From positions 474,737-538,736 of the forward strand of contig LNAC01000004.1 in the NCBI GenBank assembly GCA_002007465.1: a stretch of 64,000 nucleotides of DNA, given 5' to 3'. How positions within the stretch are numbered: the stretch's first letter is position 1; each line of letters starts with the position of its first letter. The stretch comes from Ailurus styani. Taxonomy: Eukaryota > Chordata > Mammalia > Carnivora > Ailuridae. Both the position numbers and the translations under genes were made by a program. Below the pieces are notes generated by a model, which was given only the letters and a program-made list of their open reading frames with translations, was not told where the DNA came from and made no database searches. Shown here piece after piece: positions 8,891 through 21,074 of this stretch.

Positions 8891-11103
8891 GCTTTCAATC
8901 AAAGTGTTTGATCCACCATAGAACAGTCAGGGCCTTCTTACTTTGTATGAGACTTAAAACTAGTATGTTAGGCACAAGTCAATTATCAAACCAATCCATC
9001 TCTATTTCCTCCTACTGCATGAAAGTGCCCTATAAGGCTCTCAAGAGAGTGGTAAAGAAGGAAAACACAAAGATAATTTGTGACCAGCAGGGGCAAGTGT
9101 ACTCTTGTTTCAGTAATACCGAGGCTGGTGAACAAATACAGACTGGCTAGTGACGTCTGCACATCAGTCAAGCCCACTTTATTCTTTCAAAAGGAATGAA
9201 AAATAATTGAGATGCTTCTCTAAACTATTTTGAAATATTTCTGGAGAAAGCTGCAGAGAAATGCACATGAATGAGAGGAGGCAAAATATTTTTAACAGAC
9301 AAAGGTCACGGGTCTAGCTCCACCAATTTTGAAGTAGACTATGCAAGAAGATCTTGTATTTGGTGACTTAGAGATGCAAACAGAAATAGGGGATGGAATA
9401 GGGGGCATTACATGACCTCCCAGCACAGGTATATAGCAGTCTGGCCCCTGGGCTAGAGCTCTTGCCCACCTTACCTGGAACAGAGGGAAACTGAACAAAT
9501 GGAAAGAAGTAGCAGGTTGGGCTCTAATTCCAGCTTTCCTAGATGAGACATTTTGGTTAAGTCACTTTGGCTGTTTTAAGTGAGATAGGGAGGATGCAAA
9601 GTACCATATTAATTCCTCATCATACTGTGGTTTATAGTCTGTGAAGATTTTTTCTAGTCTCTTGGGGATGACTTTTGGATTTCCAGGTTTGGAGAAACTG
9701 TTTCACCAGTCAGTCCTCAAAGGGACTGTCTTAAAAATCTCACCATTTCTTCTGAAACATTTGTCACCTACTATCTTGAAAGCTCTTAGTTTCTTCCACT
9801 GGAATAGCAGAAAGTAGATGTGAGGCGATTCTGTGTGAGTTAGAGAAAAGCTAGTGTGCCCCTGAACTTCCATGGTGTCATGTAGTATGTATGTATTCTT
9901 AATCTGACTTTGCAGCCTAATGACTTTTTAAAGTCAAAACTTCTTCCAAAATCCCCTTGGAGTATCATTTTTGAAGCATATGGAGACAGAATCTGAGCCA
10001 ATATATTTTATTCCAAATAAGGTTCTTTGATTTCTCATCTGCTTTTGAAATGTGATATCTGTCTACCTTGTGAAATTGTGTTCTCTCAGCTCCCAGGATA
10101 GCTAGGAAGAGACTTAAATAACTGTGTCCTTGGTGCTTTCTGAATTCCACTATTTGGGGACTATTTCTGCTGGATACATGTGTTGCCTATCTATAGCATT
10201 CTCTTAATTCTGCTTTTCAAACTCCTATTTTCTGCTGTCAAAGTCGACAATTACAAAGCCAGACTCTGAAATGGAGAACACTATTCCATGGCTATTTGTT
10301 ATTAAGGGACTTCTATCACAGAAAAAATGGAAACATCGTTGACAAGATAAATTACCTCAAAAGAAGATAAGCTGAAAAGGCAAGGAGGGATACCATGAAT
10401 CTCAGTGTTCCTCATTTATTCTCTTTTGCCACATTGCAATCCTTACATTGAAAGCCCTCTTCTTTCTCCATTGGATTTTCATCTAAAGAGTATTAATCTC
10501 ACAAAGTAAAAGAAATCAAAATAACCAGGGAATAGGTCAGTAGGTTAGAGTTTTAATAGTTATCACAAAAGCAGAACAATCACTTGCGGAGGGGTAGGGA
10601 GAGAGAGAGAATTATGGACACGTTTTTCAAGAACACAAATACAATCTTCCACAAAGCTGTATCAATACTGAAATTCACCTAATTCCACATGAATTCTCAA
10701 GAGCTATATCAATATGGAATTTCACCCAACTTCACTTGAGTTCTCAAATTTCAAATACTGGCTGATTCTCACTACTTCCTTTCAATTAACTTCTCTAGCC
10801 TACAATTCCATACATGTTGGTGAATACCTAAAAGCAAATATTATCTGTGCAGAGACAGGAAATGATGACATTCCAGGTAAAGGTGATGTCACAAACACAC
10901 CTCAGTTCCATAGGATACTGAGTTCTCATGGTACTGAGGGAAATAAAACAATGACTTTATAGCTGAATAGTATTTAAAGAAACATATTTCAACAAAACTG
11001 CTAGAAAAATTAATCATTCTACATTTAACAGACTACATTAGCAACTATAGATATTAAAAGTTTAATTTAGCAGAGGATTGCCTCTGATTAAAAAAGTTTA
11101 ATT
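8891..11103. other. Gene-free, mostly unique sequence
   Basis: About 2.2 kb. A weak MIR-like patch is visible around 9510-9620 ('gctctaattccagctttcct' and 'ggttaagtcactttggctg'). Several 60-80-codon open frames exist on both strands without recognisable domains; I treat these as chance. Confidence 0.5.
9510..9620 (+). mobile_element. Possible MIR fragment
   Basis: Text resembling the MIR core ('tgtgaccttgggcaagtcac' region) appears as 'gacattttggttaagtcact'. Short and diverged. Confidence 0.4.
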
Positions 11104-11120
11104 TAGATTTTATCTGTTTT

Positions 11121-11243
11121 AAAAAATTCATTTATTTATTTATTCTTTTTTTTTATTAATCTCTACATCCAACATGTGGCTCAAATCTATGACCTCAAGA
11201 TCAAGAGTCACATGCTCTTCCAACTGAGCTGCCAGGCACCCCA
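11121..11243 (-). mobile_element. Old CanSINE, antisense, shortened, perfect 17-bp TSD
   Basis: 'tcattcatttatttat'-like tail, then 'catgctcttccaactgagct' and GCCAGGCACCCC at the head. A perfect TSD, TAGATTTTATCTGTTTT, lies at 11104-11120 and 11244-11260. The body is diverged and only about 120 bp, so the perfect TSD is notable. Confidence 0.93.
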
Positions 11244-11339
11244 TAGATTTTATCTGTTTTTGACTTATGTCAATGGCTTAAGGGAAAACTAGAAATCTAT
11301 CTTTCCTTCTATGGATAATATTAATATTTTTCCTAGACA

Positions 11340-11400
11340 GACTTCTGTATTTTATGGGTAATAAAATAAATAAAATAAAATAAATTTTAAGATAGTGACA
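11340..11400. repeat. A-rich simple sequence (AATAAA-type)
   Basis: Repeated AAATAAA/AAAATA units around 11359-11385. Low-complexity sequence only. Confidence 0.7.
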
Positions 11401-11429
11401 CAAAAAGGTACAACACATAGAATAGCTAG

Positions 11430-11660
11430 TAATTGGCATGGATTTATCATGCACTAAGCAATGTGCAGGGGGTTTTATGTACCTTATTTTGATTAATACT
11501 TATGATACTGGAATTCCACAATGTGGACCTTACGATCCCCAAATAAACTAAAGACAAAAGAATTGAGGCTTAAAGAGGGTAGGCAATTTGCCAAGGGTCA
11601 CAAAACAAATAAGAGAGGAGATGGAATTCAAATTCAAGTAGTTCTTGTTCTCAAGTCTTT
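11430..11660 (-). mobile_element. MIR, antisense
   Basis: 'gaattgaggcttaaagaggg', 'taggcaatttgccaagggtc' and 'acaaaacaaataagagagga' match the antisense MIR core. Confidence 0.75.
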
Positions 11661-12179
11661 CTTCTTTATTTACTCTTATAACTAAAAAGAGTAAAATGTA
11701 CAAGTGAGCATATTTGACTTCTTAGAACATAAATCCTGGTTCTCAATATAAGTACCAAGTTGGACCTAAGTTACTTCATACTGAAAACCTTCAGCAACAA
11801 TTCAGTAGAACTTGTACTCTACAGGCTTAACAGAGTCCTTTAAAATTCTCATCTAGAGCAGCATTTCTCAACTTTTTTTTTTCATTCTCTTCCCCCTTCT
11901 TGATGTTTTTTTCCTTACTCACCCCTCCCACAAAATTTTAATAACACTGCTATACCAGTGTATCTGTCTATGTAGTATATGTACACCCATGTTTATACAT
12001 AGGAAGAGTTAAGATTTTTTTGCCTTCTAGGATGAATTTCTGCCCCTTGGAGGGCAATGAGAATGTACAATCTAGAGGACATATCTCTCTGTTTTTATTA
12101 TTCCAACACCTTCCAATCCACTGGCTACTACTTAAAATTGTAGGGGTTTAGGACTTTAGATTTTTAGCTTCAAGTTTTT

Positions 12180-12640
12180 CAGTATCTTAAAATGCAAATA
12201 CGTAGAAAATGCTGGCGAAGCACTATAAGCCATTTACATTTTGGTGTGAACAGAAGATGGGAGATCCAGTTTGAGGGGGAAAGAAGAAGACTGTGTGGGC
12301 ACTCCCTACAGGAGCAGGAGAGGGGGAAGAACAGAGAGCCTCTGGTGCCGGAATGCCTGCGGTATACAACTCGCTTCAGTCTAGTCCCGTTGAACGCATT
12401 AACATGAAGGACTTTAAAATGCCAGCTCCCATTCATGATGAACAAGAAATCTTAGTCATAAGCCACCTTAGTGACCATCACCCTATTGATTAATGTGTAA
12501 ATATTGGGTTTCCTGCCCATGAAGAATTTGCTGTTTGGGTCCTCTGAGGCCTGTTTGTACATTCCCAACTGCTATGTGGCCAAGAACAAGTAAGTTTATG
12601 TAACGTTCCAAAGAAACAGCTCAACACCGTGGCTCATTTT
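12180..12640. other. Unique block with short open frames on both strands
   Basis: GC-richer than its surroundings. It has open frames of 66 to 88 codons on both strands but no recognisable domain or clear start context, and no TSD or tail. I do not call a gene. It could be a conserved non-coding element or an unrecognised old repeat. Confidence 0.35.
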
Positions 12641-12949
12641 AACCCAGGTATGAATAGAAGACAGAGATGAATTCACAAATACTTCTTTCACATACACTGT
12701 AAAATATAACTTTTCCCTCCCAGAGGCCAAAATGGTCTTAACCATTGAAGTAATTATAGCTCACGACTATAATTTAGCGTTTGCTCTGGTTGACTCTAAA
12801 TTCACACAGGAAAATAATTCACTCATCTTGTTGGAACACTGGAGTGAACAACTTCATAAAACCCATACAGTTTCGGCAATCCTAGAAAGTAGGGTGAATT
12901 CAAATAGAACTCAACAGTTGATAATTTAATAAGACAACAACAGTAATTG

Positions 12950-13190
12950 TCTACCATTTATCAGTCACCATTTTAAAGGCTCAAGTACCACAGTTGACAT
13001 TTATAAATATCACCTGTTTGATCCGTACAGCAATCCTGTAAGACGAACGTTTGTATCCACATTTACAGAGGAAATGAGTTTAGAGAGGATGGACAATTTT
13101 TCTGAAACCATTCAGAGGTGGAATAACAAGTAGAAGAATTCAAACTCCTGTAATCTGAACTCATGCTTTGCCACCTCAGCCACAGTGAAA
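12950..13190 (-). mobile_element. MIR, antisense
   Basis: 'accatttatcagtcaccatt', 'cagcaatcctgtaagacgaa', 'cacatttacagaggaaatga' and 'ttcaaactcctgtaatctga' follow the antisense MIR order. Confidence 0.8.
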
Positions 13191-13295
13191 TGACCTCAGT
13201 GAAAAGACAGAAAGGCTAAAGTCTGTAAACATTTAGTTTCCAATCAGATGGAGAAATCCTGAGTAAAAAGAGAAGTAATGGATATGGTGTGCAAC

Positions 13296-13297
<2 letters not shown>

Positions 13298-13329
<32 letters not shown>
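13298..13329. repeat. (TG)n microsatellite
   Basis: Uninterrupted TG dinucleotide run of about 16 units. Length is likely polymorphic. Confidence 0.97.
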
Positions 13330-13330
<1 letters not shown>

Positions 13331-13639
13331 ATGGTGATTTTGTATGTGAGAAGCTACTATTTAGATGATTTTGACTGAAGGGTCATTTTTTAAATTAATG
13401 TCTTCAAGAGGGTACTGGTAAAGATTTTTTACTTTGGAGGTTGTAAAAATATGCATATGGACATGTGCATATTTGCATATATACTACCTTGGTAAATGAT
13501 AAATAAAATGGTGGCTACTTCACACAAGCATAGGTGTACTTTCCAGAGGCCAGGGCCACTGCAGTAAATTGTTTCCATCATTCATTCCCCATCAATGGTA
13601 TTGAAACTTATAATATGAAAGGAGCCCTTATATGAAAGA

Positions 13640-14363
13640 ATGGCTCTTCTAAAATCAAAAATACAAGAAACAACAAGTGTTGGTGAGGATGGGGAGAAAA
13701 AGGAACCCTCTTGCACTGCTGGGGGGAAAGCCAGCCACTATGGAAAACAGTATGGCAGTTCCTTAAAAAGTTAAAAATAGAACTACTTTTCAATCTAGTA
13801 ATTGCACTACTGGGTATTTACCCAAAGAATACAAAAATACTAATTCAAAGGGATACATGCACCCCTATGTTTATTGTAGCTTTATTTACAACAGATAAAT
13901 TATGGAAGCAGCCCAAGTGCCCATCGATCGATGAATGGATAAAGAAGATGTGATATATATTTATAATGGAATATTATTCAACCATAAAAAAGAATGAAAG
14001 CTTGCCATGTGCAACCACATGGATGGGGCTAGAGAGGATAATGCTAAGCAGAGTAAGTCAGAGAAAGACAAATACCATATGATTTCACTCATATGTAGAG
14101 TTTAAGAAACAAAACAAATAAGCAAAGGCAAAAACAAAAAGAGAGAGGAAGAGAGAGACAAACCAAGAAACAGATTCTTAATATAGAGAACAAATTGATG
14201 GTTACCAGAGGGGAGGAGAAGATGGATGAAATAGGCCATGGGGATTTGGGAGTACACTTGTTGTGATGAGCCCTGGGTAGTGTATCGAATTGCTGAATCA
14301 CTATGTTGTACACCTGAAACTAATGCGACACTGTACATTCATTAACTGGAATTAAAATAAAAA
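13640..14363 (+). mobile_element. L1 3' region, 5'-truncated
   Basis: It starts near 'tcttctaaaatcaaaaatac', passes through the recognisable 'ctgggtatttacccaaagaa', 'tgcccatcgatcgatgaatg' and 'catatgatttcactcatatg', and ends with 'tacacctgaaactaatgcga' and GGAATTAAAATAAAAA. These are the last part of ORF2-like sequence and the 3' UTR. Stops interrupt the ORF2-like frame, so it is dead. Confidence 0.9.
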
Positions 14364-14504
14364 CCCTTGTTTAAAATTTTGTTTGTTTATACACCTATAT
14401 ACCACCACCAACATGACAGGGTAATAAAAATAAAGATGGCAGAAGTAGAATAGCAAAAATAAAGTAAAACTCTAAGAAGTAATCTAATAGATTTATAGAA
14501 GAGC

Positions 14505-14605
14505 TAATCCAATATTTAGGAGCAGTGTTGAGGAGTCAGGACCCAACCCTGGGTCACCTGATTCCTAGACCAGTATTTTCTTCATAACAGTATACTGTTA
14601 CCAAG
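14505..14605 (-). mobile_element. MIR fragment, antisense
   Basis: 'aacagtatactg' preceded by 'cctgattcctagaccagtat' resembles the antisense MIR 5' end. Confidence 0.5.
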
Positions 14606-17246
14606 TAGAATAATAAATAGGCTTGAAATTACAGCAAAAATTGACCTCCAAAATACATCACCAATTTTAGGCTTTCTCTATGGAGACTGACATAATATTT
14701 AAATTATTTAAACACACTGACAATGAAGTACAAATATAATTTATCTTTTAAACTACCAACACAGTTATGTTTACTATGTCCCAAATGGGTTATCAAACAT
14801 CCCTAAATAGTGACATGATGAATAACTCCAAATAAAGGCGAAAATTGTTCTCACATGTGAAGTAATGTGTACAACTGGTCAAAGTATAACCATTGCAATA
14901 AAAGATGTTTTTGCTTAATTTCCTAGAAATTTCAGATGTTTGTTTAGCCCTTATTAACTGGAAAATTTCTTAATGCATTGTACACTTACTGACATATTTT
15001 AGGCAGATAGTGTTTGTTTTCCAAATAAATAATCCAAGACATAAAATTCAGCCAGTGCTTCACAATATTAACTTGACAATAAATGAAGCATTTTATCTAT
15101 GAAGCATTTTTAAAATGTTTATGTAGCTTTTAATGAAATTCTAGTTAAATTACATTCTCCTATAAAGTGAGAAAGCTTCCTATATCAGATCTTCGGTGAA
15201 AGGTTTGCAAGACTTCTATTAAAACTAATGCATGCAAATTCTATCTTCAAAAATATTTTGTCACATATAAGATATAATTGTGAATATTACTAAAATATGC
15301 TTACCACTGCACTTTTTCAATGTTCTTCTACTTGAAACTAATTTTAAAACTGACAATCTAGGCCTTTCCATATATTTAAAATATTAATGAAATAATCATG
15401 TAGAAATAGCTCTTTTTTTAGAGGACATATCATAGCATTTTAACAACATATGGAAGTCCAACATATTTTTAAACCAGAAGTCATATTAACATTTAGATCG
15501 CACAGACGCTGTTGTCTGTAACAAGTACTGATTAACCCCCGAAATGTTATGCTTATCTTAATGCAAGGGGGAAAAAGTAGAGTCATGATAGTCGTGCTGC
15601 CTCTTTAATCTACACATACACATCCAGATCTTTCTAAGTCGCCATAGCTCATCAACTAAAACCCTCACAGGACAGATAATACTAATCATGGCATTGCCCA
15701 GCCCTGTATGAAGTCTTACAAACCTGGAAAATTACAGCCAAAGCCAAGTATACCTCCATGTACATACATATATATTTCCTATCACTTGAGAATAAATCTC
15801 CCGCTTCTAAGTTATGTTACTTACCGAGAAGCATGTTTCTCAGCAATAGTCAATTTAGCCAGTCTGTAATTTCTGTATAATAAAGGTATGAAGAACTGAG
15901 AAGTACGTGAACCTGCTACACGTTTTGTTACAGAGAGTGTGTGAGCCTTCACAAACTCTTCCTTGTACCCTCCGCCTGCTGGAGTTCTGGACGGACTCCA
16001 CTCACTCACTCACTGTGCACCTCGGTGGAAACTAACAAACAATACAGTGACTGTCAGTGGATGCTGCCTCCTCGGCCGACAGAGCCAAAAAAAATGATGG
16101 AAAACTAGGTTACTTCACTGGGGTTGGAGATGTAAATTCTGAATTGATTATGCTGTTTCTTTTAAATTCCAGTAATATTTTCTACTGAAGTCACAAAGAA
16201 ACAAAACTTAAACTTATACAAATAAGCGTGTAAAAATCATGTTTAAAAAATGTAACTGTCCTCTTTTTCCCCTTCATTTTTTCTCTAAGATTTTAAAATA
16301 CACTTCACTACAAACTTAAAAGAAATTCTGCTAAGAAATAAACTCTCTATAATATGCATGTTTTTAGGGAAGACTGATTATTAAAATTGTATCACTCATC
16401 AAGGATCTTGGAATGCAAATATATTTATTATTTGATGTTATGAGCTTGAGCCTCCAATGTGATTTCAGCTTCACAATGGATTACTTGTTTGACTCTAATA
16501 CAAAGATAATTATTTCTGAAATAAGTTTCTCCTGAGAGAATAAACCTCACAGTTTTAAACCAAGAAGGATGTTGCAATGAACATTAACAAAGGAACATCC
16601 CATTTCTTTTTATTTTTCTACTAGATGTGTACTAACAATTTAAAAAGAGAAAAATCTATACCTCAGCCCAAAAGAAGAATACAGAACATGTCAGATAACA
16701 CTAAAGCCAATTAAGTTGAATGTGACTTTTGAGACCATGTTTGCTAAAATAGAAAATGAAATGACACCTCCAAATATTACATATTCTGGCAACTGTTTTT
16801 CAGTTATCCTACAACACATATTACCATTTATATATTAAAATGACAGAGGACAGCACTTAAAATATACCTTCCTCAGATCCAAATACTCAAGCAGTGATGT
16901 TTTAGAGGTGTTTGTTCAAACCTATTTCCCTAACCCTTAATTTGGGAATTCAACTTTTATAGGATTAGCTACTATTATTTTTAAGGGTGAAGAGTTAAAA
17001 ACAGGAAAAGGAGAGGGAGAGAGGGTCTGAGAAAAGTGTAAAAGGGAAAATTTTGAATTATACTGGTATTACAGATTTTTCTGAATCTATGTGATACAGG
17101 TAAGGTGGAAAAGACTGAAGATAGGATAGTTTGGAGCAAAGAGAACAAAGAGAAGGAGATAGCTAAGGATAATTATAAAATACACCAAGGGGTTTTTTTG
17201 GGCCATTATAAAATGTATCTTTTTGTATATAAAATATATCTATTTG
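14606..17246. other. Repeat-poor unique block
   Basis: About 2.6 kb with no SINE, L1, L2 or MIR that I can recognise, unusual for this window. It is AT-rich except for 15900-16090, where several CpGs occur. The candidate exon listed at 15825-16100 lies here. Confidence 0.55.
15825..16100 (-). other. Candidate non-coding or 5' exon with GTAAGT donor (minus strand)
   Basis: On the minus strand the segment ends ...CATGCTTCTCG followed by GTAAGT (plus-strand ACTTAC at 15819-15824), a strong donor-like site. The 200 bp before it are GC- and CpG-richer than the surrounding AT-rich DNA. A frame without stops runs from about 16009 to the donor, but it starts at GTG, not ATG, and is preceded by an in-frame stop, so any exon would be a 5' UTR or lncRNA exon, or a coding exon whose start lies elsewhere. 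I cannot identify a gene, and a chance donor is possible. Confidence 0.3.
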
Positions 17247-17447
17247 TTTTTTTTAAAGATTTTATTTATTTATTTGACAGAGAGAGAGAGAGAGAGTACA
17301 AGCACAGGGAGCGGCAGGCAGAAGGAGAGGGAGAAGCCAGCTTCTTGCTGAGCAGGAAGCCAGACATGGGACTCTATCCCAGGACCCTGAGCTCATGACC
17401 TGAGCTGAAGGCAGACGCTTAACCTATTGAGCCACCCAGGTGCCTCT
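17247..17447 (-). mobile_element. CanSINE, antisense
   Basis: T-run, AAAGATTTTATTTATTTATT, (GA)n, then 'gctcatgacctgagctgaag' and 'tgagccacccaggtgcctct'. The flanks are similar (about 17231-17246 and 17448-17463) but not identical, consistent with an aged TSD. Confidence 0.93.
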
Positions 17448-17528
17448 CAAATATTTCAATTTGAATGCAGTCATCTGAAGGACTGCACATATAAATTCTT
17501 ACATTGAATAAACCAAGTTTTAATAAGT

Positions 17529-17569
17529 GGTGTGTGTGTGTGTGTGCGTGTGCGTGTGCGTGTGTGTGT
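17529..17569. repeat. Imperfect (TG)n microsatellite
   Basis: TG run with regularly spaced TGCG interruptions. Confidence 0.95.
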
Positions 17570-17646
17570 ATTTATATCAGTAAGTATTTCTCTATAACTG
17601 GAGGAAGGCCTCCTTCTCTGCCTCTGACTTCCCATTCATTCTAACC

Positions 17647-17833
17647 TAGTAGTTCACACACTTGCACGTGCTTCAGAGGTCCCTGGAAGGCTTGTTAGAA
17701 CAGATTGCTGGGCCCAATTCCCGGAGTTTCTGATTCAGACTCTCTAGGGTGGAACCTGAGAATTTACAACTAATTCCCCGGTGATGCTGATGCTGATGCT
17801 GCTAGTCCCAGGGCTGCATTTTGAGAACTGCTG
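17647..17833 (+). mobile_element. MER5A-like hAT (Charlie) relic
   Basis: It runs 'gtagttcacacacttgcacg', 'gattgctgggcccaattccc', 'gagtttctgattcagactct', 'gtgatgctgatgctgatgct' and 'tttgagaactgctg', the full order of MER5A, with an expanded GATGCT unit near 17781-17800. Confidence 0.9.
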
Positions 17834-18689
17834 TTCTAGTTCATTATGTTACCCTAGCATCTAGCACAGGGATAGTTTCCATTGTAAACTGTTGTATTAC
17901 AATGTTACGTGGATTCTGAGATCTCTCCCACCCCCTCCACCCTACATTTTCCCAGCTCTGAACGGACATGTGTCTCTAATAACATCTTATGATAAGTATA
18001 CACAAGGCAGCACTCACAACCATAGTGGTCAATGTCAGAGTGTGCATGGACTTGGTCACCGCTATTAATAAGGTCTCTTCAGTTGAAATCATGTGTTGAG
18101 TTTAACTGCCATTTCACTATTTTTAAACCTATACTCTTTTTTAAGAGCCACAGTATGTTTGGCTTTAAACATACAAGTTGGTGCATATAAATATGGCACA
18201 TAAACAGGTGTGAGGTATTTGTTATTAGTGAAGCAGATGTTCATTATTGGAGGAATGACAGCAATTTCAGATTTTCTTGGAAAGTAACATTCTATTGCAC
18301 TAGAGGATTTAAGAAAGGTAACCTCAAATGGAAGAAGTTGTGGTACATGGAAAAGTTTTGCTTATCACAGGCCTGGTAATGTGACTTAAGGTAAAAGAAA
18401 TTGTCAGATCCCTCTGAATAAAAATTTCAAAGTGATGAGTTGCTGGTATGAATAATTCACAAAAGTCCAGAGCAATTCTCCTCTCCTTAAGGCTCTATGT
18501 CATAGTTTATTGACATTTTTTTCTTTCTTAGTGACACATGGAGTAATGATGTGACTTACAAAAACAAAGAAACCAAACCCTTAGATTTGCTAAAATATGA
18601 TGTTATTGGAAAACAAAACAATCATTCCCAGCAGTAGCTATTTAAAAATTAATGAGCAATACATTAATTTTGAGCAGGTTTCTTTGTTG
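17834..18689. other. Unique sequence
   Basis: About 0.85 kb with no supported gene or named repeat. Confidence 0.45.
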
Positions 18690-18830
18690 TTGTTCAAAGT
18701 GTGGCATGAAAATTACCTAAAGACTCACCCTGGTAAAAATGCAGGGGTCTGGGACTACCTATATCTATTGAGTCAGTATCTTTGACTGGAGAACGACTGA
18801 CAATTTCACCTTCAAGTAAATAACAATTTA
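18690..18830 (-). mobile_element. MER5-like relic, antisense
   Basis: 'caaagtgtggcatgaaaatt', 'aaaatgcaggggtctgggac' and 'attgagtcagtatctttgac' follow the antisense MER5A order with many differences. Confidence 0.6.
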
Positions 18831-19260
18831 ATAAGAATGGCGAGACTGGAGGACTCCTCAATGTTAGTAGTGATAATATACTCCTTAAAAAAACTACCTT
18901 TGAATGCAAATCAATTACAATCAACCTTTGATATTGCCCAGATGGTTAAAACTATTCAAGAATAACTCTGCTTATCCCTATGGGAAGTTTTACAAACCCA
19001 AACACCAAACTGCATAAATATTGCAATGGACCTGGGGAAAGGCAGAGAAGCCACCAGAGGCAATGGTGGAGGCACTCGTCTGACTGGGCCCAAAGCGATT
19101 GTGCTTGATAGGAAGGCGTGATACTAGGAGAACAAATACATAGGAGGAGCACCACATGGCCAAGTCAGAGACTCCAACACTGACCCAGTACTGAGTGAAT
19201 GAAGTCTCCGTATAGCCTTCCAGTGGTGTGAAGAATTTGGAAGAGGTCACACCAGAAAGC
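18831..19260. other. Unique sequence
   Basis: Moderately GC-rich patch at 19020-19160 with antisense open frames of 67-99 codons; no domain or family seen, so not called as a gene. Confidence 0.4.
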
Positions 19261-19375
19261 CAGATGTAATTGACTGGGAAGTCACCCAATATCTCTGAGC
19301 CTGTTTACTCTATAATAGAATAAACATATTGTTAGAGTAGCTTTCTATGGTCCATTCCGGCTCCAAAAGCTTTCA
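19261..19375 (+). mobile_element. MIR-type fragment
   Basis: 'gggaagtcacccaatatctc', 'tgagcctgtttactctataa' resembles the MIR/MIR3 core ('aagtcacttaacctctctga'). Confidence 0.5.
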
Positions 19376-19463
19376 TAAAATGGGGTGGACTCTTCTAAAG
19401 TTTTATTAGGAAAACCTCACGAAAGCAAATGACAAACTCATGAAATCAAAGACAAAGGGCATC

Positions 19464-19881
19464 TGTGATGGTTTGAATTATGTCCCCCCACAATTTCATA
19501 TGCTGAGAATATGAACCCCCAGTGTCTCAGAGTCTGACCTTATTTGGAGGTAGGGTATTTATAGAGCAGATCAAACTACAGTGAGCCCATCAGCCTGGGC
19601 CTTAATCTGATATGACTGGTGTCTATAAAACCAAGAAATCTGGATACAGATAGGTATGGAGGGAAGAGGATGTGGAGGGACACAGGGAGAAGACAGCCAT
19701 CTACAAACCAAAGAGAGAGGCTGGGAACAGATCCTTCCCTCACAGCCCTCAGAAGGAACCCAACCCGCCAATACCGAGAATTCAGAATTCTAGCTTCCAT
19801 AAGTGTGAGACAATAAATTTTTGTTGTTTGAGCTGCTCAGTCTGTGCTGCTTTGTTACAGTGGCTCCAGCAAACAAATACA
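19464..19881 (+). mobile_element. MaLR (ERVL-MaLR, MLT1-like) solitary LTR
   Basis: It starts TGTGATGGTTTGAATTATGT, passes through 'agtgtctcagagtctgacct', 'tgactggtgtctataaaacc' and 'gagaagacagccatctacaa', and ends with the polyadenylation region 'gtgagacaataaatttttgt' and 'gcaaacaaatacag'. This is the LTR of an old non-autonomous retrovirus-like element, without internal sequence beside it. Exact subfamily is not certain. Short open frames inside it are not genes. Confidence 0.85.
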
Positions 19882-20785
19882 GCATCTTTACTAGGTCCTG
19901 TATATTAAGTATCTGCTGACTTCATAAAAAGACTGGAGAGCAGAGAACCACTCTCTTTTCTAAGAAGTCTGAAAAGCAGTATGAGCAGCCATGTTTGGAA
20001 AGTTAAAACTCAGATTTTTATATTTGTACTTTCATTAATTTTTCCTTAACCAGGTTGGTCATGCATTTGTCTATTCAAGTAGATTTCCCCCTCAGAAAAA
20101 CTAGCTGTTGATTTTTTTCATCCTTGCTTTTGTCTTTATTAAGGTCTGCTTCTTAGCTTCCTTTGATTAATTTTGATTCATTTTTCCTAGTTTCTAAGAT
20201 ACATACATGGCTCATTTATTTTCAATTTTTATTTTTTAACACTAAAAACCACTTAAGAACAGTTTTGATAAGTTTTCCCTTCCATTAACTTTTAATCTAT
20301 CATTTTCGTTTTGATTTTCCTTTTCTCTCTTTACTTAATTGTTAATAGAACTAAGAGTAGAAATAACATTATTTTTTATTCTGTCTTTAGTATTAATTTA
20401 CGTTGGTCTTGGGTCAATTGCTTATCTTCCATGAACTTCTATGATGTTGTCTGTGTGAGGATCAAACCAACTAAATGACAATATTTGAAACCATAAATTT
20501 TTATGTACATTGAAGTCATTGTTTTAATTATTTTTGACCAATTAACTACACATAAAGAAACAGGATACCCTGGGAACATCAGAATGGGTTAACTTTGGAG
20601 TTTTAACTTCTCATTTCTATTTGATGTATTATTGTCTCTCAATTGTCTATAGGTTTATAATTTTATAGCAAAATAAATCATTCACCTACGAGTACAGTTT
20701 TAGTTGATGATTTTCATTCAAGGAAAGAAATTATTTTAAAAATATATCTCTTGAAATAATCTGCATTATCATTTAAAAATAGGAG
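19882..20785. other. Unique AT-rich sequence
   Basis: About 0.9 kb of T-rich sequence with no gene or named repeat. Confidence 0.45.
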
Positions 20786-20960
20786 AAAAAGGAGCTAGCA
20801 TTTACTGAAGAGTCAGTTATGTGCCAGGCACTCTTTTAGGTAATTTACATTAAGTTCTCATAATAACTATTGGACAGATGTAGACACTGAGATTGAGAGT
20901 ACAAGCAAATTGCCCAAGACCACAAATCTTCCAGTTGAGTGCTCTTTCCAAGCTCCTTTC
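20786..20960 (-). mobile_element. MIR, antisense
   Basis: 'gctagcatttactgaagagt', 'atgtgccaggcactctttta', 'gacactgagattgagagtac' and 'caaattgcccaagaccacaa' give the antisense MIR order. Confidence 0.85.
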
Positions 20961-21074
20961 TTATAGAAACCAGTGAATTGAGACAGCAGTGTTAAACTAA
21001 AGTTTTTTCTAGTGATTTCCGGGGAATGTAAAATATTTCACATTTTGGGGGGAATTGAAAATCTAAATCATTTT

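Noticed and set aside
15825..16009. Coding first exon ending at the GTAAGT donor
   Set aside because: The frame has no ATG (it opens at GTG after an in-frame stop), so a coding start is unsupported. Only a possible non-coding exon is kept.
19464..19881. Complete endogenous retrovirus
   Set aside because: Only a single LTR is visible, with no second LTR or internal coding sequence beside it.
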